A DNA stretch of 64,000 bases from Pseudomonas wenzhouensis (GCF_021029445.1 NZ_CP072610.1:4388101-4452100); one strand, 5' to 3'; numbered from the stretch's first letter, positions 29,249 through 38,905 are shown. The notes: a model not told the origin generated them from the sequence alone. Translations and numbers: made by a program.

Positions 29249-31831
29249 GTGAAACTCTTCAAGCGCAATGCCAAGGAAGCCGACACCCCTGCCAGCCCAG
29301 CGCCAGCCAGCAAGAGCGCCGCTGCCAAGCCCGCACTTGGGCCGCTGCTGCCCGGCCTGCTTGCCGCACTGATTGGTACGGGCGCAGGTGGCGCCTTGCT
29401 CTGGTTCGCCGAAGACAGCAGCAAGCAGGCGCGCCAGAGCGAGCTGGTCCAGGCTATCGGCAGCAGTCAGGCGGCAGCGGTGCAACAGGCGCTCAAACAA
29501 CTGCAGGCCGACAGCCTGGCAGCCGCGCGCAACCCGGAACTGCTACAGGCGCTGCAAAGCGGTGACAGCCTGCAGGTCAGTGAGGCCGAACGGCGCCTGG
29601 GCTATTGGCACGGCGTGATCGACGCCCACCTCAATCGCCGTGGCGAGGCCGTGCAGAACACCACCCGCGCCGCGCCAATGAACTTCGCCGGGCTGGACAT
29701 GCTGCGCCGCGCCGAGAGTGGTCAGCAGCCCGCTGTCGAAGCCTATCGCGTCGGCCAGCGCTGGCTAGCCTACAGCGCCGTGACCCTGCGCGTCAGCGAC
29801 AGCCAGCCGGCGCAGGGCACCCTGTTGCTGGCCGTCGATCTGCAACGCCTGCTGGCCGCCCTGCCGCCACTACCGGCCGAATATGGCCAGGTGCAACTGC
29901 TGCAGCAGTTCGCCAATACGGCGCCGCAGGTGCTGTTGCAACGCGGCGTGGCAGGCGCAGGCAGCGCGCAGACCTTCTCGACCGGCAACCCACAATGGAT
30001 TCTCAGTTTCACCCCAGGCCCAGGCCTGGCACAGGGCGGCATACCACCGCTGATGCTGGGCCTTGCCGCCCTGCTGGCCCTGGGCGGCGCACTGATCGGC
30101 CTGATACTGGTGCAAGGTGCACTGCAAGGCCGGGTCAACAGCGATGCCCGCCAACTCGGGCAAATGCTCAAAGAACTCTCTGCGGGCAAGAGCGTCAAAG
30201 CCTTCAGCCTCAGCGTACCGGCACTCGACGCCCTGGCTCAGAGCCTGGCTCGTCTGCCGCGTCGCAGCAGTGAAGGCAGCAATACACCCCTGAAAGGAAC
30301 AGCTGCGGCCCCCGCCGCTCAGCCGGCCGCCAAGCCCGCCGAGCTGGTCGACCCGCTGTTCCAGGACACCGATATCCTCGATATCGACATTCTCGATGAA
30401 GACCAGGATCTCCTGGGACTGGAGCAAAGCCCCGCAATGAGCAACAGCCAAAGCGCCCCCAAACTTCCCGACGACATCTTCCGTGCCTACGACATCCGTG
30501 GCGTGGTCGGTGACACCCTGACCGCCGAATACGCCTACTGGATCGGCCGGGCCATCGGCTCGCAAAGCCTGGCTCAGGGTGAACCCAAGGTCATCGTCGG
30601 CCGCGATGGTCGCCTGTCCGGCCCCGAGCTGCTGCAGCAACTGGTGCAGGGCCTGCTCGACTGCGGCTGCGAAGTGACCGATATCGGCATGGTGCCGACC
30701 CCGGTGGTGTACTTCGCCGCCAACGTGCTGGAAGGCCGCTCAGCGGTCATGCTCACCGGCAGCCATAACCCGCCGGACTACAACGGCTTCAAGATCATCA
30801 TCGCCGGTGACACCCTGGCCAACGAGCAGATCCTCGCGCTGAAAACCCGCCTGGACAATAACGACCTGGCCACAGGCGTCGGCAGCGTGCAGCAGATCGA
30901 CGTCCTGCAGCGCTACTTCAAGACCATCCGTGACGACATCGCCCTGGCCAAGCCGCTGCGCGTGGTGGTCGACTGCGGCAACGGCGCCGCCGGCGTGATC
31001 GCCCCACAGCTGATCGAAGCCCTGGGCTGCAGCGTGATTCCGCTGTTCTGCGAAGTCGATGGCACCTTCCCCAACCATCACCCGGACCCGGGCAAGCCGG
31101 AGAACCTGGTCGACCTGATCGCCCGCGTCAAAGCGGAAAACGCCGACCTCGGCCTGGCCTTCGACGGTGACGGCGACCGCGTCGGCGTGGTGACCAATAC
31201 CGGCACCATCGTCTACCCCGACCGCCTGCTGATGCTGTTCGCCAAGGACGTTGTCTCGCGTAACCCCGGCGCCGACATCATCTTCGACGTCAAATGCACC
31301 CGTCGCCTGACCCCGTTGATCAGCGGCTACGGCGGCCGCCCAGTGATGTGGAAGACCGGCCACTCGCTGATCAAGAAGAAAATGAAGGAAACCGGCGCCC
31401 TGCTGGCTGGCGAGATGAGCGGTCACATCTTCTTCAAGGAGCGCTGGTACGGTTTCGACGACGGCATCTACAGCGCGGCCCGTCTGCTAGAAATCCTCAG
31501 CCTGGAAAAACGCAACGCCGAGCAGGTGTTCAGCGCCTTCCCCAGCGATATTTCCACGCCGGAAATCAACATCAAGGTCACCGAGCAGACCAAGTTCGGC
31601 ATGATCGAGCGCCTGCAACGTGAAGGCCAGTGGGGCGAGGCGAACATCACCAGCATCGACGGTGTACGCGTCGACTATCCCAAGGGCTGGGGCCTGATCC
31701 GTGCCTCCAACACCACACCGGTGCTGGTGCTGCGCTTCGAGGCCGACACCCAGGAAGAGCTGGAGCGCATTCAGGACGTGTTCCGCGCGCAACTGCTCAA
31801 GGTCGCCCCCGACCTGCAACTGCCCTTTTAA
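29249..31831 (+). CDS. algC: Phosphomannomutase/phosphoglucomutase AlgC with N-terminal membrane domain
   Basis: Interconverts hexose 1- and 6-phosphates (mannose, glucose), supplying alginate, LPS, Psl and rhamnolipid precursors. The catalytic part starts near residue 397 (SNSQSAPKLPDDIFRAYDIRG) and has the phosphoserine loop TGSHNPPDYNG (Ser505, equal to Ser108/109 of short AlgC), the metal loop FDGDGDRVG, GEMSGHIFF and the C-terminal RASNTTPVLVLRFE. Before it lie about 396 residues: a transmembrane helix (about 30-53), an apparent periplasmic region, a second helix (about 263-289) and an acidic linker. The GTG at 29249 has GAGGAG 7 bases upstream. An internal ATG at 30437 would yield the classic 464-residue enzyme, but its ribosome binding site is weak. 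Confidence 0.9.
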   Translation: MKLFKRNAKEADTPASPAPASKSAAAKPALGPLLPGLLAALIGTGAGGALLWFAEDSSKQARQSELVQAIGSSQAAAVQQALKQLQADSLAAARNPELLQALQSGDSLQVSEAERRLGYWHGVIDAHLNRRGEAVQNTTRAAPMNFAGLDMLRRAESGQQPAVEAYRVGQRWLAYSAVTLRVSDSQPAQGTLLLAVDLQRLLAALPPLPAEYGQVQLLQQFANTAPQVLLQRGVAGAGSAQTFSTGNPQWILSFTPGPGLAQGGIPPLMLGLAALLALGGALIGLILVQGALQGRVNSDARQLGQMLKELSAGKSVKAFSLSVPALDALAQSLARLPRRSSEGSNTPLKGTAAAPAAQPAAKPAELVDPLFQDTDILDIDILDEDQDLLGLEQSPAMSNSQSAPKLPDDIFRAYDIRGVVGDTLTAEYAYWIGRAIGSQSLAQGEPKVIVGRDGRLSGPELLQQLVQGLLDCGCEVTDIGMVPTPVVYFAANVLEGRSAVMLTGSHNPPDYNGFKIIIAGDTLANEQILALKTRLDNNDLATGVGSVQQIDVLQRYFKTIRDDIALAKPLRVVVDCGNGAAGVIAPQLIEALGCSVIPLFCEVDGTFPNHHPDPGKPENLVDLIARVKAENADLGLAFDGDGDRVGVVTNTGTIVYPDRLLMLFAKDVVSRNPGADIIFDVKCTRRLTPLISGYGGRPVMWKTGHSLIKKKMKETGALLAGEMSGHIFFKERWYGFDDGIYSAARLLEILSLEKRNAEQVFSAFPSDISTPEINIKVTEQTKFGMIERLQREGQWGEANITSIDGVRVDYPKGWGLIRASNTTPVLVLRFEADTQEELERIQDVFRAQLLKVAPDLQLPF

Positions 31832-32761
<930 letters not shown>

Positions 32762-32765
32762 AAGC

Positions 32766-32783
32766 AAGCCGCGAACGCGGCTT
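32766..32783 (+). terminator. Terminator-like hairpin after argB
   Basis: AAGCCGCG-AA-CGCGGCTT is a perfect 8-pair stem starting 5 bases after the argB stop. Only TTCT follows, so the T-run is short. Confidence 0.65.
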
Positions 32784-32790
32784 TCTGATG

Positions 32791-33063
32791 CCCCTCTCCC
32801 TCCGGGAGAGGGTGCCCGAAGGGCGGGTGAGGGCAAAGCGGCTACCACGCATCCCTCTGACGCCCCTCTCCCTCCGGGAGACGACTGCATGGATGCAGGA
32901 GGTAGAGCGACGCAGAAAGCCAAAGCCGAGGGTGCCCGCAGGGCGGGTGAGGGTAAAGCGGCTACCACGCATCCCTCTGATGCCCCTCTCCACCGGAGAC
33001 GACTGCATGGGAGCGACGCAGGAAGCCAAAGCCGGGAGTGCCCGCAGGGCAGGTGAGGGCAAG
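32791..33063. repeat. Three tandem CCCCTCTCC...GGTGAGGG repeats with a nested insert
   Basis: Units begin at 32791, 32863 and 32983. Each has CCCCTCTCC and later GTGCCCG(C/A)AGGGC(G/A)GGTGAGGG; the first two end in AAAGCGGCTACCACGCATCC. Units two and three contain an added segment of about 40-48 bases (ACGACTGCATGG... CAAAGCCG) absent from unit one. No protein-like frame explains the region. Confidence 0.7.
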
Positions 33064-33102
33064 CGCACCCTCAACCCGCTGCGCACGGCGCACCCCTACG
33101 AG

Positions 33103-33219
33103 ATGACGCCGGCCATAGAGCAGCCTTATCGCAAGCCATCCGCATACCGACTCGAACTTGCCGCAACCCTCCTCAACCAGCACGCTCACCAGGCAACCCT
33201 GATAGAGGATCGCCCATGA
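33103..33219 (+). CDS. Possible 38-residue leader-like protein overlapping the thioesterase start
   Basis: A small frame beginning MTPAIEQPYRKPSAYRLELA and ending IEDRP. Its stop overlaps the next gene's start (ATGA at 33216-33219), as in translationally coupled pairs. The upstream ribosome binding site is weak and the frame is open back into the repeats, so it could be chance. No family is recognised. If real, it may set translation of the thioesterase gene. Confidence 0.35.
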   Translation: MTPAIEQPYRKPSAYRLELAATLLNQHAHQATLIEDRP

Positions 33220-33662
33220 GTGCCCTGCCTGAACTTAGCCAGTTCACCTTCTTCCACACCTTGCGCGTACGCTGGGCCGAAGTCGACCCGCAAAGCATCG
33301 TTTTCAACGGCCACTACCTGACCTACGCCGATGTCGCCATCACCGAATACTTTCGCGCGCTGGGTGTCGCCTACCCCGGTGACCTGGCTCGGGATGGCGG
33401 CGATTTCTTCGCCATCCGCACGCTGCTCGAATACCGCGCGCCGGCACGCTTCGACGACCTGTTGCAGGTCGGCATCCGCAGCGCACGCCTGGGCCGCTCC
33501 AGCCTGACGTTTGCCCTCGGCATCTGGCGCGACGGCGAGCTACTGACCGGCGGCGAAATCGTCTATGTTCACGCCGACGGCGCGACACGCAGCAGCGCCA
33601 CGCTGCCGCAGTGGCTCAGGGAAAAGATCGAGAGTTTCGAGAAGACTCAGCCGCAAGGCTGA
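33216..33662 (+). CDS. Hotdog-fold acyl-CoA thioesterase (YbgC/4HBT family)
   Basis: A 148-residue single-hotdog thioesterase, expected to hydrolyse acyl-CoA or 4-hydroxybenzoyl-CoA-like thioesters. The catalytic signature RVRWAEVDPQSIVFNGHYLTYADVA (from about residue 17) has the aspartate position characteristic of the 4HBT/YbgC group. TLLEYRAPARFDDLLQVGIR and GGEIVYVHAD follow the fold. GAGGA precedes the ATG. No tol-pal genes adjoin it, so it is not the tol-linked ybgC. Substrate unknown. Confidence 0.85.
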   Translation: MSALPELSQFTFFHTLRVRWAEVDPQSIVFNGHYLTYADVAITEYFRALGVAYPGDLARDGGDFFAIRTLLEYRAPARFDDLLQVGIRSARLGRSSLTFALGIWRDGELLTGGEIVYVHADGATRSSATLPQWLREKIESFEKTQPQG

Positions 33663-33673
33663 ATCACTGAGCC

Positions 33674-34276
33674 CTAAGGTTTTTTCTGCGGCTCGCCAAA
33701 CAACTCGGCCAGGCGTGCACGGTCAGCGGCAAAACCGGCCTCGGCCTGAGTGCGCGCTTCCTTGTAGCGCGCGATATCACGCTGCAGGCGCTGCTGTTCT
33801 TCCTTGAGATTGTTGATCTGCACCAGCAAATGCTCCGGTACCTCACGCCCGGCGCGCTCATGGTCAGCGGCCTGGCTCTGCAGGTTGGCCTGTTGCGTGC
33901 GCACCGACTGCAGGTTGCCGCGCGCCACGCTGGTGACGCCGTCGAGCTCGACCAGCTTGCGTTCGCGGGCGCGGTCGACATCATCGAGGTTGGTGTACAG
34001 GCGCAGCAACTGCGCATCGCTGCTGGCACGGGCCTTGTCCGCCTGCATGCGGGCGAATTCTTCCGGCGTCGGCGCCGGCGGTATGACCCGCAGCACACGT
34101 CCCTGGTCGTTGAGCACCTCATAACCCTTGCCGATGAATTCCGGCGGCACGCCCTGACGACTAAGCACCGTCACGCCCTTGTCGTCGACATAGCGATACA
34201 GCTCGGCAGCCACTCCAGACAACGGCAGCAGCAGGCTACAGAGCAGCGTACAGCGGGTCAGGAGCGGTGCAGGCAT
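33674..34276 (-). CDS. Exported DUF4124 protein with coiled coil
   Basis: A 200-residue periplasmic protein of unknown function. It has a signal peptide (about 1-24, ending SGVAA), then a DUF4124 module (ELYRYVDDKGVTVLSRQGVPPE), and a long charged helical region (about 75-190) with strong coiled-coil character (NLKEEQQRLQRDIARYKEAR). It converges on the thioesterase gene and follows pyrE by 20 bases on the same strand, so it may be co-transcribed with pyrE. Short DUF4124 modules occur in many Pseudomonas envelope proteins. Confidence 0.8.
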   Translation of the reverse strand: MPAPLLTRCTLLCSLLLPLSGVAAELYRYVDDKGVTVLSRQGVPPEFIGKGYEVLNDQGRVLRVIPPAPTPEEFARMQADKARASSDAQLLRLYTNLDDVDRARERKLVELDGVTSVARGNLQSVRTQQANLQSQAADHERAGREVPEHLLVQINNLKEEQQRLQRDIARYKEARTQAEAGFAADRARLAELFGEPQKKP

Positions 34277-34296
34277 AGGACGACCTTGTGCGAGGG

Positions 34297-34938
34297 CTAG
34301 ATTCCGTACTCGGCGCGGTAGGCTTCGACGGCCGGCAGATATTGCTTCAGTTCAGCATCACCTGCCAGATATTCCAGTACCTGTTCGAGTGACACAATGC
34401 TCACTACCGGCATGCCGAAGTCGCGTTCGACCTCCTGAATGGCGGAGAGCTCACCCTGACCGCGCTCCTGGCGGTTCAGCGCGATCAGGGTACCGGCGGC
34501 CTGGGCGCCCTGGCTTTGGATGATCTGCATCACCTCGCGGATCGCCGTGCCGGCAGTGATCACGTCATCGACGATCAACACACGGCCCTTGAGCGGCGCA
34601 CCGACCAGGGTGCCGCCCTCGCCATGGTCCTTGGCTTCCTTGCGGTTGAAGCACCAGGGCAGATCACGCTGATGATGCTCGGCCAGCGCCACGGCCGTGG
34701 TCGCCGCCAGCGGAATACCCTTGTAGGCCGGGCCGAACAGCACGTCGAAATCGATACCACTGTCGACGATGGCCGCCGCATAGAAACGCCCCAGCTGGGC
34801 CAGAGCAAGGCCGCTGTCGAACAGGCCGGCATTGAAGAAATAGGGGCTGGTACGCCCGGACTTGAGGGTGAACTGACCGAAACGCAGAACCCCGCGTTCG
34901 ATGGCAAAGCGAATGAAATCGCGCTGGTACGCTTGCAT
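34297..34938 (-). CDS. pyrE: Orotate phosphoribosyltransferase
   Basis: Converts orotate and PRPP to orotidine 5'-phosphate in pyrimidine synthesis. The 213-residue protein has the N-terminal [20 protein letters not shown], the catalytic loop [13 protein letters not shown] and the PRPP-binding motif [16 protein letters not shown]. The start at 34938 is preceded by a weak site. It is divergent from crc with an 81-base gap, the arrangement known from P. aeruginosa. Confidence 0.96.
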   Translation of the reverse strand: MQAYQRDFIRFAIERGVLRFGQFTLKSGRTSPYFFNAGLFDSGLALAQLGRFYAAAIVDSGIDFDVLFGPAYKGIPLAATTAVALAEHHQRDLPWCFNRKEAKDHGEGGTLVGAPLKGRVLIVDDVITAGTAIREVMQIIQSQGAQAAGTLIALNRQERGQGELSAIQEVERDFGMPVVSIVSLEQVLEYLAGDAELKQYLPAVEAYRAEYGI

Positions 34939-35019
34939 GAAAAAGTCCTGGGCGGCACGGATTTAGCTAATTAAGGTGAGCTCGGGTATCATACACGCAC
35001 GTGTTTTTGGGGGCCATTT

Positions 35020-35799
35020 ATGCGGATCATCAGTGTGAACGTGAATGGTATTCAGGCTGCGGCCGAGCGAGGTCTGCTCAGCTGGCTGCAAGCCCAGAAT
35101 GCCGACGTGATCTGCCTGCAAGACACCCGTGCCTCCGCCTTTGAAATGGACGACCAGGCCTTCCAGCTGGATGGTTATTTCCTCTATGCATGCGACGGTG
35201 AAGTGCCCAGCCAAGGTGGCGTGGCGCTCTACTCGCGTTTGCAACCCAAGGCGGTGATCAGCGGCCTCGGCTTTGAAATGGCCGATCGCTATGGGCGCTA
35301 CCTGCAGGCCGATTTCGACAAGGTAAGTATCGCTACCCTGCTGCTGCCAAGCGGACGGGAGGGCGACGAGAACTTGAATCAGAAATTCAAGTTCATGGAC
35401 GACTTCACCCATTATCTGGACAAGCAACGTCGCAAGCGCCGCGAATACATCTATTGCGGCTCGCTACACGTGGCACACCAGAAGCTGGACGTGAAGAACT
35501 GGCGCGATTGCCAGCAGTCACCGGGTTTCCTGGCGCCTGAGCGTGCCTGGATGGATGAGGTGGTTGGCAACATGGGTTATGTCGACGCGCTGCGCGAAGT
35601 CAGTCGCGAAGGCGACCAGTTCAGCTGGTGGCCGGATAACGAGCAGGCGGAAATGCTCAATCTGGGCTATCGCTTCGACTATCAGCTGCTCACTCCGGGC
35701 ATGCGCCGTAGTGTGCGCAGCGCACGCCTGCCACGTCAGCCGCGCTTCTCCCAGCATGCGCCGCTGATCGTCGATTACGACTGGATTCTCAGCGTCTGA
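35020..35799 (+). CDS. crc: Catabolite repression control protein Crc
   Basis: Acts with Hfq to block translation of catabolic mRNAs carrying A-rich motifs, imposing carbon-source hierarchy in Pseudomonas. The 259-residue length and sequence (MRIISVNVNGIQAAAERGLL, QDTRASAFEMDDQAFQLDGY, LNLGYRFDYQLLTPGMRRSV) fit Crc. The fold is that of exonuclease III/AP endonucleases, but Crc itself is not an active nuclease. Here QDTRA replaces the typical QETK metal-binding stretch of ExoIII. It is divergent from pyrE as expected and is followed by a repeat cluster. Confidence 0.95.
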   Translation: MRIISVNVNGIQAAAERGLLSWLQAQNADVICLQDTRASAFEMDDQAFQLDGYFLYACDGEVPSQGGVALYSRLQPKAVISGLGFEMADRYGRYLQADFDKVSIATLLLPSGREGDENLNQKFKFMDDFTHYLDKQRRKRREYIYCGSLHVAHQKLDVKNWRDCQQSPGFLAPERAWMDEVVGNMGYVDALREVSREGDQFSWWPDNEQAEMLNLGYRFDYQLLTPGMRRSVRSARLPRQPRFSQHAPLIVDYDWILSV

Positions 35800-36346
35800 C
35801 CGACAGCTGGTGCACTGTCTAACGCCCGCCATTTAGATGTCGACGCGGTAGTGTTGCGAGAGCCTCACTTCGAAGCGAAGCGATAGCAGAACCAAACGCT
35901 TCGCCCCGGGGCGGGGCTCCCACACGGCCAATCGCAAAACCCACGCACCACTCCTGTAGGAGCCGCGCCTCGCGGCGAAGCGATAACAGACACACCGCAA
36001 AACCAAAAGCCCCGCCCCGGGCGGGGCTCCTACACGGCCAATCGCAAAAACCTACGCACCACTCCCGTAGGAGCCGCGCCTCGCGGCGAAGCGATGGCCG
36101 GCACACCGCAAAACCAAAGGCCCCGCCCCTGGACTCCCACACGGCAAATCGCAAAAACCTACGCACCACTCTCGTAGGAGCCGCGCCTCGCGGCGAAACA
36201 ATGGCCGGCACACCGCAAAACCAAAAGCCCCGCCCCTGGGCTCCCACACAGCAAATCGCAAAAACCTACGCATCGCTCTCGTAGGAGCCGCGCCTCGCGG
36301 CGAAGCGATGGCCGGCACACCGCAAAACGGGGCTACAGAGTCAAGC
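35800..36346. repeat. Cluster of tandem palindromic repeats after crc
   Basis: From about 35860 to 36340 there are successive units about 107-111 bases long, with starts at 35956, 36067, 36174 and 36282 plus a diverged unit before them. Each has GTAGGAGCCGCGCCTCGCGG, then CACCGCAAAACC, a GCCCCGCCCC block and AATCGCAAAAACCTACGCA. The arms are self-complementary (GGAGCCGCG against GGGGCTCC). Frames through it on both strands are repeat-driven and not genes. The region ends against the ABC ATPase stop codon. Confidence 0.85.
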
Positions 36347-37258
36347 TCAGGCCGGGGTTTTGTTACCGGCGCTGTCGAGAATATTGAAGAACACCGTCTC
36401 CAGCGAAACTGCAGGCTTGACCGTCAACAGATGGCCACCCACCTGATTCAACTGGGCGATAAAGGCCGGCAGCTCAGCCTGCAGCACCTCACATTCGAAC
36501 TCCCCCTCGCGCAGCACACGCAACGGCTGACCAATCGGCTGCGTCGCGTGATAACGAACCAGCATATCGTCAGCCCGCTCGGCAGCCAGCTCGCGCGGCG
36601 AGCGCACGGTCAGCAACTCGCCCTTGTTGATAAAGCCAAAGCGGTCGGCAATACGCTCCACATCATGCAGCACGTGGGAGGTGAAGAAGATCGCCCCACC
36701 CTGCTGCTTGAACTCGGTAAGGATATCCACCACATCCTTGCGCCCGACTGGATCAAGACCGGAAAGCGGCTCATCCAGCACCAGCAGCTTGGGCTGCACG
36801 ACCATCGCATGGGCCAGCGCCACACGCTGCACATTGCCCTTGGACAACTCACGAATGCGCCGCTTGGCATTCATATCCACGGAGAAGCGCTCCAGCCAAT
36901 GCATGCACCAGGCATCGGCATCCGCCCGCTTGATGCCATACATGGACAGGCCCATGCGCAGTATTTCCAGCGGGGTGAACTGCTCATAGAGCGCTGGCGA
37001 CTCGGGCACAAACGCCAAAGGCTGACGTGCCTCGGCACGATGAGCATCGACACCGTAGATGCTTACCTTGCCCTGATAGTCGTTGATGATATCCAGCATC
37101 ACTTTGATGGTGGTGGACTTACCGGCACCATTAGGGCCAACGAAACCGAAGACTTCGCCTTCGGTGAGAGCGAAATTCACGTTATTCAGTGCGCGAAGTT
37201 CCTTACCTTTGGCGCGAAAGGTATGACTGACGCCTTTGAACTCCAGTACAGCGCTCAA
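36347..37258 (-). CDS. ABC transporter ATPase of the pilin operon (PilH-like)
   Basis: A 303-residue ATP-binding subunit, probably working with the permease at 38096-38905. It has Walker A (GPNGAGKST), a signature variant LSKGNVQRV in place of LSGGQ, Walker B (LLVLDEPLSGLDP) and the switch histidine in FFTSHVLHD. The C-terminal 80 residues match the ABC-2 (drug/NatA-type) class. Its ATG overlaps the upstream stop (ATGA), so it is translationally coupled. In Myxococcus the ATPase PilH with PilG and PilI is needed for type IV pili; the same trio lies here after a pilin. The symbol pilH is avoided because Pseudomonas uses it for a chemotaxis regulator. Confidence 0.88.
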   Translation of the reverse strand: MSAVLEFKGVSHTFRAKGKELRALNNVNFALTEGEVFGFVGPNGAGKSTTIKVMLDIINDYQGKVSIYGVDAHRAEARQPLAFVPESPALYEQFTPLEILRMGLSMYGIKRADADAWCMHWLERFSVDMNAKRRIRELSKGNVQRVALAHAMVVQPKLLVLDEPLSGLDPVGRKDVVDILTEFKQQGGAIFFTSHVLHDVERIADRFGFINKGELLTVRSPRELAAERADDMLVRYHATQPIGQPLRVLREGEFECEVLQAELPAFIAQLNQVGGHLLTVKPAVSLETVFFNILDSAGNKTPA

Positions 37259-38094
37259 GGCTGCTCCTCCAAACCTGCAATTTTCAATTTACGTAGTTCG
37301 ATACGCCCTTCACGCAACTCATAGCCCAGCCCCAGAGGATCATCTGGAAATGCTAATAACTCACCGGAGCTTACCAATTGGGTTAGATCCCCCAGGGGGC
37401 CATGCAGAACCTCATAACGATGCTGTGCGGCACGCAAATCTACCAAGCCCTGCAGGCGAACAACCCGTCGATCCAACATCTCACGTAGTTGGAGGTCATC
37501 AGCTACATCGCGCTGTAGAGTCAGATACTCTAAAGCCAGACGCTCATCGGAGAACTTCTCAACCCTCAGCATTACGGCCAACTTGCGCAAAGCAGCAGCA
37601 TTCTCTGGCCATCGAGTCGCCGACTCCTCCAACACCCGAGCAGCTTCATCGGCATTTCGATTGAAGAAAGAAAGATTTATGCCATAGAAAAACCCGGGCA
37701 TGCCATCCCAGAAACGGCAGTCAATGGCTCGACGCAGAATATCATTCCCTTCTACCACAGCTCCGCCCCATGTAAGAAGACCGTTAGCGAGGTAATAGTT
37801 ATCCTCATGACAGGGGTTAAGCTCGGAAACAACACGCTGAGCACGAATCAAGTAATGCGAGTTAAACTGACCGTAATCCATTCCAGTTGCAGACAGACGC
37901 ATAACCTCTAAATTGGCAGCAAGAAATCGATCCCCACCATAAAGAGCTAAAAGGATTGGAGCACTAACCACAACCCGATCTGACGCCACACCGTAATTCG
38001 GCTCAGGCAGTTGCTGAGAGCGCCAGAAGACCAAAGTAGCAAATAGAGCAAAACCCAATATCGTCAAAAACAGAGAAATATAGTAGCGCCGCAT
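37255..38094 (-). CDS. Membrane-anchored helical-repeat protein of the pilin operon (PilG-like)
   Basis: A 279-residue protein with one N-terminal transmembrane helix (about residues 5-25: YISLFLTILGFALFATLVFW), and a long soluble part that looks like TPR-type helical repeats (NYYLANGLLTWGGAVVEGND, ADEAARVLEESATRWPENAA). No catalytic motif is visible. It lies between permease (1-base gap) and ATPase (ATGA overlap) genes, suggesting an accessory subunit of that transporter. Myxococcus PilG is the analogue by position and layout; sequence homology could not be tested here. The start at 38094 rather than 38133 keeps it clear of the permease gene. Base composition is lower in GC than the flanking chromosome. 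Confidence 0.75.
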   Translation of the reverse strand: MRRYYISLFLTILGFALFATLVFWRSQQLPEPNYGVASDRVVVSAPILLALYGGDRFLAANLEVMRLSATGMDYGQFNSHYLIRAQRVVSELNPCHEDNYYLANGLLTWGGAVVEGNDILRRAIDCRFWDGMPGFFYGINLSFFNRNADEAARVLEESATRWPENAAALRKLAVMLRVEKFSDERLALEYLTLQRDVADDLQLREMLDRRVVRLQGLVDLRAAQHRYEVLHGPLGDLTQLVSSGELLAFPDDPLGLGYELREGRIELRKLKIAGLEEQP

Positions 38095-38095
38095 A

Positions 38096-38905
38096 TCAAA
38101 CAAAACGCTTACGATTGAAAGCCCAGACAGCAAGCGCCATCAAAGCAAAAGCATAAATCAGACAGGACAACAACAACCACGGCCAATCTACAGGCAGAAA
38201 TTCCATCTGCCCATACAATGAAACCCCCCTAACATCTAGCGCTCCCAAATCAGGAAGAAGGTAAGCGAGTAACCCAACACCCGAACCATAACTTTCAGCG
38301 TTAGACACCACACTAGAATCCCGAGCCAGCAATTCAATAATAGCCGCAAAGGAACGTGCCACCAACATAAACCCAAAAGTGCCTACTAATACAAAACTCG
38401 ATGTCGAAGCGGTCAACGCCAGAAAGCTAGACAGAGCAGTTAACACCAGGAGATCTAAAGCGATGAAACCCATCGTAATAAGATACCCGCCCACAAGGTC
38501 TACTGGAGTAGACTGCACGTACCCCTCCCCAGCCAACCTAACCAAAACACTCAGCAAAATCGCCAAAAGACACAGGAGACCAAATATTAAAACTGTGACA
38601 GCAAAAAAACGCCCCCACAACCAAGATAGTCTTGTATAAGGATATGAAAGAGAACTAAGAAAATAACGTCGCTCAAACTCATTAGAAAGCAGCTCTTGAG
38701 TCAACATCACGACAACAAAAGGCAACAACAAACGAATGATCGAGATACCCACATCCAGAGCAACAGTTGCTGGCTGCCGCCCGGCAAACTGAGCCCCCAA
38801 CAGCACTGCTAATGACAAGAAAACAACCGAAAACAAAACAAGCCCAATATAACGAGCTCGAAAAGACAAACGAATGGTCACAAAAAAAATGGCAGGAAAC
38901 TTCAT
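38096..38905 (-). CDS. ABC-2 type permease of the pilin operon (PilI-like)
   Basis: A 269-residue integral membrane protein with about six transmembrane segments. The cytoplasmic loop ELLSNEFERRYFLSSLSYPY between helices two and three is a pattern typical of ABC-2 export permeases. It begins MKFPAIFFVTIRLSFRARYI and ends in a basic tail (FNRKRFV). The gene has markedly lower GC than pilBCD and the rest of the window, which suggests horizontal origin. It follows the exported pilin-like gene by 82 bases that include a hairpin. Cargo unknown; a role in pilus assembly is inferred from the neighbours. Confidence 0.8.
   Translation of the reverse strand: MKFPAIFFVTIRLSFRARYIGLVLFSVVFLSLAVLLGAQFAGRQPATVALDVGISIIRLLLPFVVVMLTQELLSNEFERRYFLSSLSYPYTRLSWLWGRFFAVTVLIFGLLCLLAILLSVLVRLAGEGYVQSTPVDLVGGYLITMGFIALDLLVLTALSSFLALTASTSSFVLVGTFGFMLVARSFAAIIELLARDSSVVSNAESYGSGVGLLAYLLPDLGALDVRGVSLYGQMEFLPVDWPWLLLSCLIYAFALMALAVWAFNRKRFV

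Noticed and set aside
35860..36340. Genes on either strand in the repeat cluster after crc, such as a 142-residue minus-strand frame.
   Set aside because: The predicted peptide is itself a tandem repeat of the palindromic DNA units with no independent coding signal.
35800..36346. A tRNA-Thr gene expected beside a Pseudomonas pilA locus.
   Set aside because: No cloverleaf-like or TTCGAATC-type T-arm sequence could be found there or in 39644-39916.
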